Shown here: positions 7,495-13,316 of the stretch, in pieces
Layout: the number at the start of each line of letters is the position of its first letter
Position numbering within the stretch: the first letter of the stretch is position 1
Assembly (NCBI GenBank): GCA_046541515.1
Contig: JBKHDD010000083.1
Coordinates: 1-20,524, forward strand
DNA from: CAYFVR01 sp046541515
GTDB lineage: Bacteria > Desulfobacterota > Desulfobacteria > Desulfobacterales > Desulfococcaceae
Direction: 5' to 3'
Length of the DNA: 20,524 nucleotides
Made by a program: the position numbers and the translations under genes
Notes under the pieces: generated by a model
What the model was told of the DNA's origin: nothing
Database searches by the model: none
The model's input: the letters and a program-made list of their open reading frames with translations, nothing else

Positions 7495-9033
7495 TCATTT
7501 CAAGCCCAGAAGCCCCGTTCCCCCGCCCGTCGCGGCGCCTTCGCCCAGCACGGCGGCGATGTAGGCGGTTCGGTCGAGCAGCTCGGCGGCGGATCGTTCG
7601 GCCAACTGATAGACCGGTTCGGCCGCCAGTCCGATGCCCACGGTCAGCAGGGCCAGGACCGCGACCGGAATCATCAGGGCCAGGGCGCCGCGGCGGGTCG
7701 GACGATCCACGGGAAACGGGTCCGCCGGGGCATCCTTCCAGAAGGCCCGGGCCCAGATTTTGGTCATGGAATAAACCGTCAGAAGCCCCACGACCAAGGC
7801 CGCCGCGACGATGCCGTATTTTTCCACTTCCAGCCCGGCGCGGATCAGAACGAACTTGGCCCAGAAGCCCGACAGCGGCGGCACCCCCGCCAGCGACAGG
7901 GCCGGAACCAGAAACAGAACCCCCAGCATCGGATAATGGCGATATAGGCTGCCCAGATCGTCGAGTTCGTAGGAGCCTCCCAGCCGGTTCATGACGCCGC
8001 CGACCAGAAAGAGATTGGTTTTCACGATGATGTGGTGGGCGATGTAGAACACCGAGCCGGCCAGGGCCAGCGGGGTGAACAGCGCCAGCCCCATGACCAT
8101 GTAGCCGATCTGGCTGACGATGTGGAAGGAAAGGATGCGCCGCACCTCGTTCTGGGACGCGGCGCCGAGGACGCCCGTCACCATGGTGAAGCCGGCCAGC
8201 GGCAGCAACAAAGCCGTGTGGGTGTATCCGGGGTCCTGCACGAACATGAGGGTGAACACCCGGATGAGGGCATAGACGCCGACCTTGGTCAGCAGGCCGG
8301 CGAAGAAGGCGGAAACGGCGATGGGCGGCGTGTGGTAGGAGGAGGGCAGCCAGAAGAACAGGGGAAACATGGCCGCCTTGATGGAAAAGGCCATCATGAA
8401 CAGCACCGAAACCAGGACGACCGGTCCCGGAGCGTTGATTTCCTCCAGCCGCAGGGCGAGCTGGGCCATGTTCAGGGTGCCGGCGAGTCCGTACAGGATG
8501 CCCAGGGCGCTCAGGAATAAGGCCGAGGAAAGCAGATTCAGGGTGACGTATTTGATCGCCCCTTCGATCTGCCCCCTTTCCCCGCCCAGAGCCAGCAGGA
8601 CGAAGGAGGAGATGAGCATGACCTCGAACCAGACGAACATGTTGAACATGTCCCCGGTGAGGAAGGCGCCGCAGACGCCCATAAGGAGCATGTGAAGCAG
8701 GGCGTGATAGCCGAAATGCTCCCGTTCTTCGTCGATGCCGAACAGCGAGTAGAAAGTCACCGCAAGCCCCATCAGGCCGGTGAGCAGGACCATCAGGGCG
8801 CCGAGGAGATCCGCGACCAGGGTGATGCCGAACGGCGCCTCCCAGTTGCCGATCTGGACGGACTGGATGCCGTCCTGCCAGACCGAGGCAAGAAGTCCGA
8901 TGGCGGCGACCAGGAGGAGAATCGCCCCCGCCAGGCTGATCCGCCGCTGGGTGGCGCGATCCCGGGAGGCCAGCAGGATGGAGATGGCCGCGCCGAAAGG
9001 AATGAGCAGGGGAAGAACGAGAAACGGGTTCAC
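7495..9033 (-). CDS. mrpD: Na+/H+ antiporter subunit MrpD/MnhD (NuoM/N-like)
   Basis: 512 residues with about 14 hydrophobic helices, homologous to the antiporter-like subunits NuoM/NuoN of complex I (Proton_antipo_M domain). Family markers seen are FMMAFSIKAAMFPLFFWLP with its membrane Lys, SSYHTPPIAVSAFFAGLLTK, the helix-breaking HIVSQIGYMVMGL, and VPALSLAGVPPLSGFWAK. The early Glu of TM5 (MFVWFEVMLISSF) is present. The start is a GTG at 9033, with AGAGGA 7 nt upstream, 15 nt after the mrpC stop. It is one of the two large proton/cation-translocating subunits, with MrpA. The predicted C-terminus past the last helix is a short Gly-rich tail. Confidence 0.95.
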   Translation of the reverse strand: MNPFLVLPLLIPFGAAISILLASRDRATQRRISLAGAILLLVAAIGLLASVWQDGIQSVQIGNWEAPFGITLVADLLGALMVLLTGLMGLAVTFYSLFGIDEEREHFGYHALLHMLLMGVCGAFLTGDMFNMFVWFEVMLISSFVLLALGGERGQIEGAIKYVTLNLLSSALFLSALGILYGLAGTLNMAQLALRLEEINAPGPVVLVSVLFMMAFSIKAAMFPLFFWLPSSYHTPPIAVSAFFAGLLTKVGVYALIRVFTLMFVQDPGYTHTALLLPLAGFTMVTGVLGAASQNEVRRILSFHIVSQIGYMVMGLALFTPLALAGSVFYIAHHIIVKTNLFLVGGVMNRLGGSYELDDLGSLYRHYPMLGVLFLVPALSLAGVPPLSGFWAKFVLIRAGLEVEKYGIVAAALVVGLLTVYSMTKIWARAFWKDAPADPFPVDRPTRRGALALMIPVAVLALLTVGIGLAAEPVYQLAERSAAELLDRTAYIAAVLGEGAATGGGTGLLGLK

Positions 9034-9048
9034 GAAAAGTTCCTCTCG

Positions 9049-9396
9049 TCAGGAATCGGTGGTCCGCAATTGATCCATGTCGTCGGTGCAGGCCGTCTGG
9101 AACGCCTGACGGATCAGGACGACCGCGAAGGCCTGCACTCCGAAACCGATGACGATGGCCGTCAGGATCAGGGCCTGGGGCAACGGATCGGCGAAATTTC
9201 CGGTCAGGATGTCTTCGGTGGGCAGAATCAGCGGCGGCTGTTCGTTCTGGAGTCCGCCCAGCGTGAAAATGAGCATGTTCGCGGCCTGTCCCAGCAAGGT
9301 AAGCCCGATGACCAGTTTGACCATGCTCCGCCGCATCATCATATAAAGGCCGCAGGCGTAGAGCAGCCCCGTCAGCAGGGCCATCAGCAGTTCCAT
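9049..9396 (-). CDS. mrpC: Na+/H+ antiporter subunit MrpC/MnhC (NuoK-like)
   Basis: 115 residues with three membrane helices, the NuoK fold. The family core MVKLVIGLTLLGQAANMLIF (about 24-43) and the PLPQALILTAIVIGFGVQAF helix (about 71-90) are intact. I start it at the ATG at 9396, which has a strong GGAGGG 6 nt upstream, not at an in-frame ATG 18 nt further up that lies inside mrpB. This leaves a single nucleotide between the mrpB stop and the mrpC start, so translation is coupled. The role is a small membrane subunit of the Mrp cation/proton antiporter. Confidence 0.94.
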   Translation of the reverse strand: MELLMALLTGLLYACGLYMMMRRSMVKLVIGLTLLGQAANMLIFTLGGLQNEQPPLILPTEDILTGNFADPLPQALILTAIVIGFGVQAFAVVLIRQAFQTACTDDMDQLRTTDS

Positions 9397-9397
9397 G

Positions 9398-9811
9398 TCA
9401 ACCCTCCTCGGCAAGGGAAAAAACGATCATCAGCGTGATCCCGAAAACCACCATGTACACCCCGATGTCGAACATCATGGGCGTGCCCACCTTGCCGATG
9501 ACCGGGATGGGATGGGCCATCCAGAGGCTTGTCAGAAAGGGGCGGCCCGCGAAGACCATGCCGGCCAGCCCGCTGAGGAGCACCACCAGCAAGCCCGAGG
9601 CCGTCAAGGTTCGGGGCGAAATCCCCAAGGTCTCGCGGGCCTTCTCCGCCCCGAAGGCGAAGGCGTACAGGGACATGGCCGAAGCCGCCGCCAGCCCGCC
9701 CACGAAGCCGCCCCCGGGCTCGTTGTGGCCGCGAAGCAACAGGAAAATGGAGAACATCAGCAACAGGGGCAGAAGAAATCGGGCCGTGGTGGACAGGATC
9801 AGGGATCGCAT
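9398..9811 (-). CDS. mrpB: Na+/H+ antiporter subunit MrpB/MnhB
   Basis: 137 residues with four membrane helices. It carries the MnhB signature LRGHNEPGGGFVGGLAAASA (26-45) and, later, GTPMMFDIGVYMVVFG. Length and order match the family. The start ATG has CGGAGA about 5 nt upstream. It lies 115 nt after the end of mrpA, and that gap holds a small open frame and a 9-bp tandem repeat; mrpC follows after 1 nt. It works as part of the Mrp membrane complex exporting Na+ for H+. Confidence 0.94.
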   Translation of the reverse strand: MRSLILSTTARFLLPLLLMFSIFLLLRGHNEPGGGFVGGLAAASAMSLYAFAFGAEKARETLGISPRTLTASGLLVVLLSGLAGMVFAGRPFLTSLWMAHPIPVIGKVGTPMMFDIGVYMVVFGITLMIVFSLAEEG

Positions 9812-9930
9812 GGCGTCTCCGGCGGAAAAATGGAAAAAGAAATCTCGGCGTTCGAGTCGGGGTCGAAGGCCGGAAGCGTTTCCGGCGAAACGGTCGGGTT
9901 CATCGGGTTCATCGGATTCGCCGGATTCAT
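9799..9930 (-). CDS. Candidate 43-residue small protein between mrpA and mrpB, with Met-Asn-Pro repeats
   Basis: This frame opens with an ATG (9930) that overlaps the mrpA stop as ATGA and runs through to a TGA inside the first codons of mrpB. It starts with four tripeptide units (MNP ANP MNP MNP) encoded by a 9-bp tandem repeat, then continues as an acidic, Pro-rich sequence without a membrane segment. There is no independent Shine-Dalgarno, so translation would rely on coupling to mrpA. It may be a real small protein or a device carrying ribosomes from mrpA to mrpB across the gap. It may also be chance, because a repeat of 9 bp keeps any frame open. Confidence 0.25.
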   Translation of the reverse strand: MNPANPMNPMNPTVSPETLPAFDPDSNAEISFSIFPPETPCDP

Positions 9931-9933
9931 CGG
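9898..9933 (+). repeat. Four tandem copies of a 9-bp unit at the mrpA 3' end
   Basis: Units read on the plus strand are GTTCATCGG, GTTCATCGG, ATTCGCCGG and ATTCATCGG. They span the mrpA stop codon, so copy-number change would leave mrpA essentially intact but alter the mrpA-mrpB spacer and the small frame that starts there. The unit is a multiple of three, so it would not switch reading frames on and off. Confidence 0.7.
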
Positions 9934-12326
9934 GCGGAACGGGCGGAGCGCCTCGCCCCCCGGGTGACGTCCTCGTCGATGATGATCCGGTCTCCGCCGT
10001 AGATCGGGCACGTCGCGTCCGAAGCGGAGGTTTTGGGACGCAGCTTGACCAGCGCGACCACGCCGATGGCGGCGATGGCCAGCACCGAAATTTCGCCCAT
10101 GGTGTCCAGGGCCCGAAAATCCACCAGGATGACGTTGTCCACGTTCCGTCCCTTGGCCAGCACCCAGCTTTTTTCCGCGAAGAACGGCGTCAGGAGCGAT
10201 TCGGTTTTGAGTCCGGCGATCACCAGGATCGTCAGCGTCATGATGCCCCCGGAAACCGCGGCGAGGACGGCGTCCCGCAGCCGGGTGGCCGCCCCGGTGA
10301 GGGGCGCCTCGAACCGGGGCAGGCGATGGAGCACCAGCACCAGCAGAATGACGGTCAGGGTTTCCACCGAAAGCTGGGTCATGGCCAGATCGGGCGCGTT
10401 GAACATCACGTAGATCAGGGCCACGCCGTAGCCCACCACGCCCAGGGCCGTCACGGCGGTCAGACGGGAGCGGGTGGTGATGGCCAGCAGAGCGCCGACG
10501 GCCACCAGGGCCACCACCATCCATTCGTGAAGATCAATTCCTTCCAGGGTTCCCGCGGGAATGGCCGGGATGCGCCGGAACATGGTATATCCCAACAAGA
10601 GCATCACCGTGCCGAGGATGGTCATCAGATAGTAGCGCAAGTAGCCGTTCTGCAGGAAGCGGGTCTGGGCTTTGGCCAGAACGACCAGCCCTTCCAGGGA
10701 CCATTGATACCACCGTTCCGGTCCGTACCGGGAAAACCACTCGGTGGCGGGGATGATCCATCGGCCGAGCCGACGCCACAGAAGATAGGTCGTTGCGCCG
10801 AGAAGAATCGTTCCGATGCTGAGCAGGACCTTGCCGCTCATTTCCGCGGGGAGCAGATGGAGATGGGCGTGGTGTTCCGCGCGGAGAACGGCGTGCATCG
10901 CCGCGGAGACCAGCGGCTGGGCCAGAATCCCCGGGGCCAGTCCCAAAAGAAGACCCGAAACCCCGAGGATCACCGGCCCCCGCCACATGCTCTCCGGGGC
11001 TTCGTGGGCGTGTTTCGGGGTTTGCTTCAGCGGCCCGAAAAAGGGGATAATGGCGACCTTGCCCGCGGCCACCATGGTCAGGGCCTTGGCGAACACCGTG
11101 GCGCCCGTGAGAAGAACCACCAGCGCGGGCGCGCCCAGGGTGGTTTCGTAGATGAGTTCCTTGCCCACGAAACCGAAGAGGGGCGGCAAGCCGGCCATGG
11201 AGAGGGCCGCCAGTCCGGTGGCGGCCGCGGTGATGGGCATGACCCGCCACAGACCGCCGAGCTGATCGATTTCGCGGGTTCCGGTTTCGTGGTCGATGGC
11301 GCCCGCGGCCATGAAAAGACAGCCCTTGTAAAAGGCGTGAACGATAAGAAACACCATGGCGGCCTTGACCGCGATTTCGGTTCCAATGCCGATGAGCATG
11401 ACCAGCATGCCCAGGCCGCTGACGGTGGAGTAGGCCAGAATTTGCTTGAGGTCGCTTCGCTGCCAGGCGATATGCGCCCCCAACACCATGGTGAACGCGC
11501 CGCCCAATGTGACGGCGTAGAACCAGAGGTCGGTGTCGCCCAGAATCGGCGTGAACCGGGCCAGCAGATAGATGCCGCCCTTGACCATGGTGGCGGAATG
11601 GAGATAGGCGCTGACCGGCGTCGGCGCGGCCATGGCGTTGGGCAACCAGAAATGGAAGGGAAACTGGGCCGATTTGGTGAAGGCGCCCAGGATCACCATG
11701 GCCAGAATGGCGGGATACAGGCCGTGACGACGAAGGACGTCGCCCCTCTCCACCAGAACGGAGAACTCCCAGGACTCGGCGACGATCCCCATCATGACCA
11801 GCCCCGCCATCAGGGCCAGTCCGCCGGCCAAGGTGACCAGCAGCGCCTGAAGGCCCGAATACCGGGAATTTTCCTGGTCGTGCTTGAATCCGATCAGCAT
11901 GAAGGAGGAAATGCCGGTCAATTCCCAGAAAACGAACATCGCGATCAGATTGTCGGCCAGAACCACGCCCAACATGGAGGCCATGAAGGCCAGGACATAG
12001 AGATAGAATCGCCCCAGATCCCGGTCGCCCGACAAATAGCCGCTGCCGTAGCTCACCACCAAAAAACCGATTCCGCTCACCAGCAGGGCAAACACCAGAC
12101 TCAAGCCGTCCATGCGAAAAGAGAGGTGCGCCCCGAGGCTGGGAACCCAGGAAATCGATTGCCGGACGATTTCCCCGCGGGCGAGGGGCTGGATGAAAAA
12201 GGCGAAATAGGCAAAGAGGCCCACCGGCAATATGCTCAGAATGATTCCGGAAAACTTTTGGGCCTTTTGGTGGATGAACGGCGCGAAAATGGCGAGAATG
12301 AAACCGGAAAGTACCGCGATAAGCAT
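9927..12326 (-). CDS. mrpA: Na+/H+ antiporter subunit MrpA/MnhA (NuoL-like)
   Basis: 799 residues, full length for a fused MrpA. The N-terminal two thirds is a NuoL-like antiporter unit; seen in it are MFVFWELTGISSFMLIGF (with the TM5 Glu), GAFTKSAQFPFHFWLP with the conserved Lys, the APTPVSAYLHSATMVKGGIY loop, and AYSTVSGLGMLVMLIG. The C-terminal third includes the DUF4040/MnhB-like part with MFNAPDLAMTQLSVETLTVI and VDFRALDTMGEISVLAIAAI, both hallmark MrpA stretches. The start at 12326 has GGGAGA 5 nt upstream. It is the first gene of mrpABCDEFG and one of the two subunits thought to carry H+ and Na+. About 80-120 nt upstream lies a perfect inverted repeat that could regulate the operon. 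The last residues (RRSARSAR) are a short basic tail. Confidence 0.96.
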   Translation of the reverse strand: MLIAVLSGFILAIFAPFIHQKAQKFSGIILSILPVGLFAYFAFFIQPLARGEIVRQSISWVPSLGAHLSFRMDGLSLVFALLVSGIGFLVVSYGSGYLSGDRDLGRFYLYVLAFMASMLGVVLADNLIAMFVFWELTGISSFMLIGFKHDQENSRYSGLQALLVTLAGGLALMAGLVMMGIVAESWEFSVLVERGDVLRRHGLYPAILAMVILGAFTKSAQFPFHFWLPNAMAAPTPVSAYLHSATMVKGGIYLLARFTPILGDTDLWFYAVTLGGAFTMVLGAHIAWQRSDLKQILAYSTVSGLGMLVMLIGIGTEIAVKAAMVFLIVHAFYKGCLFMAAGAIDHETGTREIDQLGGLWRVMPITAAATGLAALSMAGLPPLFGFVGKELIYETTLGAPALVVLLTGATVFAKALTMVAAGKVAIIPFFGPLKQTPKHAHEAPESMWRGPVILGVSGLLLGLAPGILAQPLVSAAMHAVLRAEHHAHLHLLPAEMSGKVLLSIGTILLGATTYLLWRRLGRWIIPATEWFSRYGPERWYQWSLEGLVVLAKAQTRFLQNGYLRYYLMTILGTVMLLLGYTMFRRIPAIPAGTLEGIDLHEWMVVALVAVGALLAITTRSRLTAVTALGVVGYGVALIYVMFNAPDLAMTQLSVETLTVILLVLVLHRLPRFEAPLTGAATRLRDAVLAAVSGGIMTLTILVIAGLKTESLLTPFFAEKSWVLAKGRNVDNVILVDFRALDTMGEISVLAIAAIGVVALVKLRPKTSASDATCPIYGGDRIIIDEDVTRGARRSARSAR

Positions 12327-12405
12327 GGAAATCTCCCAAGGAAATCCAAATTCGAAAAAACCGCTTCCGACACCCGAAACTTCCGAAATTTAGCGATATT
12401 TCGCT

Positions 12406-12441
12406 TTTGATTTCATGATCCTCTTGGGTCATGAAATCAAA
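12406..12441. promoter_or_regulatory. Perfect 13-bp inverted repeat upstream of mrpA
   Basis: Arms TTTGATTTCATGA (12406-12418) and TCATGAAATCAAA (12429-12441) are exactly complementary, with a 10-nt centre. The end nearest mrpA is 80 nt upstream of its start codon. The AT-rich arms and symmetric 23-bp centre-to-centre spacing suit either a dimeric repressor/activator site or an RNA hairpin in the mrp leader. There is no T-run after the minus-strand stem, so it is not a simple terminator. Confidence 0.55.
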
Positions 12442-12725
12442 TTTTGCGGTAAACGGCCGGCTCCCATTGTCCGGGCTCGGAAGAAGACGCCTTGTTCCAA
12501 CACCCCCGATTTTGGACAGGGCCTTTTGAAATCGTTGTCAAACCCGAATCTGGACCGTTTCCTTGACGCCTCCGAAAACGAGAACCGAAATGAACGCTCG
12601 CCGCAGACGCCCAGAGGAAAAACCGCCGCGACGAGCCAAAAATGGGGGCGGGAAGCGACTGAAAAAGCGCTTTCCCGCAAATATTCAAAAAACGTCCATT
12701 TTTCTCCTGAAAACGAGGATACGGC

Positions 12726-12763
12726 CGCGTATCCCCGAAAAACCCGCGTATTCCCGAAAAAAC
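12726..12763 (+). repeat. Imperfect tandem duplication of a 19-bp unit
   Basis: CGCGTATCCCCGAAAAACC is followed directly by CGCGTATTCCCGAAAAAAC, with 17 of 19 positions identical. It lies in non-coding DNA between mrpA and the chemoreceptor gene. The function is unknown. Confidence 0.7.
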
Positions 12764-13018
12764 AAGGAATAAAATCAAAGGGTGCTTATTTCAAGATTGA
12801 CGGATTCTGTCAAGCATATTCGGATTCCCAATGACCCTTTTCGGAATTTTCAATCATCGGAACCCGGCGCGGATTTTCCGCCGGCGTTATCGCCCCGACC
12901 GCAGGGCCCGGCTGGAGGGCAAAACGATCCCGCGCCGAATTGGCGAATAAAGCGGCCGGGGAATGAACCGCGCATTTCACAAAAATTTAATCAAACGCTC
13001 ATTTTTCCTGAACATTCC

Positions 13019-13115
13019 GGAGAGAAAAGTGAAGTTGTCCGACGAAGCCTTCATTCCTCCCGAAGGTTCCTCTCCTCCCCCGGAGCCGGAAAACAATTTC
13101 CGGCTCCAATTTTTT
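13019..13115 (+). ncRNA. Candidate structured RNA 3' end with intrinsic terminator, upstream of the chemoreceptor gene
   Basis: An outer helix GGAGAG (13019-13024) / CTCTCC (13070-13075) encloses an inner helix CCTTC (13048-13052) / GAAGG (13062-13066) with a 9-nt loop. It is followed by the terminator hairpin at 13082-13107 and a T6 run. Folded structure leading straight into a terminator is what a small RNA or an attenuated leader looks like. No protein-coding gene ends here. The promoter and 5' end are not identified, and no known RNA family was recognised. Confidence 0.35.
13082..13115 (+). terminator. Intrinsic terminator on the plus strand upstream of the chemoreceptor gene
   Basis: A perfect 11-bp stem GGAGCCGGAAA / TTTCCGGCTCC with a 4-nt loop, then AA and six T. 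The minus-strand reading has no T-run, so it acts on plus-strand transcription. It ends about 200 nt before the chemoreceptor start. No upstream plus-strand gene was found for it. Confidence 0.8.
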
Positions 13116-13160
13116 GTCCGTCCAGCCGCTTCCATTAAACCTTTTTTATATGGTATTTTG

Positions 13161-13182
13161 ACCCGACTGTAAATAGTCGGGT
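13161..13182. promoter_or_regulatory. 8-bp inverted repeat in the chemoreceptor leader
   Basis: ACCCGACT and AGTCGGGT are exact complements around a 6-nt centre (GTAAAT), 135 nt before the chemoreceptor start codon. It follows an AT-rich stretch (TTTTTTATATGGTATTTTG) that could hold the promoter. It could be an operator or an RNA hairpin; the T-run after it is too short for a terminator. Confidence 0.4.
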
Positions 13183-13316
13183 TTGCGACGAAAGCCTTCC
13201 GGGGCCGGCCTTCTTCTCCAATCCCTTTTTTCGCCGGGAAAACGTGGGGACGACGGAACGGCGGATTGTCGCCGGAAAGGATCGTTCCCGAATCCGAAAC
13301 AACGGGGAAGAAAACC

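Larger units (their letters stand above)
12327..13080. other. Long intergenic region upstream of mrpA, no convincing gene
   Basis: About 750 nt (990 nt up to the chemoreceptor start). Open frames exist on both strands, but none has a ribosome site, a recognisable domain or plausible composition; the longest are rich in Arg, Lys, Pro and Ser with no fold. It contains the inverted repeat at 12406-12441, an imperfect tandem repeat at 12726-12763, a GC-rich hairpin at 12864-12884 (CCGGCG, 9-nt loop, CGCCGG), and a structured segment from 13019 that leads into a terminator. The mrpA promoter should lie here, but no clear -35/-10 pair could be chosen. It might be a dispersed intergenic repeat or hold small RNAs. 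Confidence 0.5.

Noticed and set aside
9435..12410. Very long plus-strand open frame (about 990 codons) opposite mrpA and mrpB
   Set aside because: It is antisense to clearly recognisable mrp genes, rich in His, Gln, Gly and Arg with no domain, as expected from high-GC codon bias on the opposite strand.
12415..12834. Plus- and minus-strand open frames of 60-140 codons in the long gap upstream of mrpA
   Set aside because: No ribosome site, basic low-complexity composition, no recognised domain, and they overlap the inverted repeat.
12963..13172. Short plus-strand frame through the orphan terminator, with a GTG start after GGAGAG
   Set aside because: It would be translated through a strong terminator hairpin and ends in the next inverted repeat; the GGAGAG is better explained as part of an RNA helix.
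13140..13260. Possible sigma-28 or sigma-54 promoter for the chemoreceptor gene
   Set aside because: No match with correct spacing was found for either consensus.
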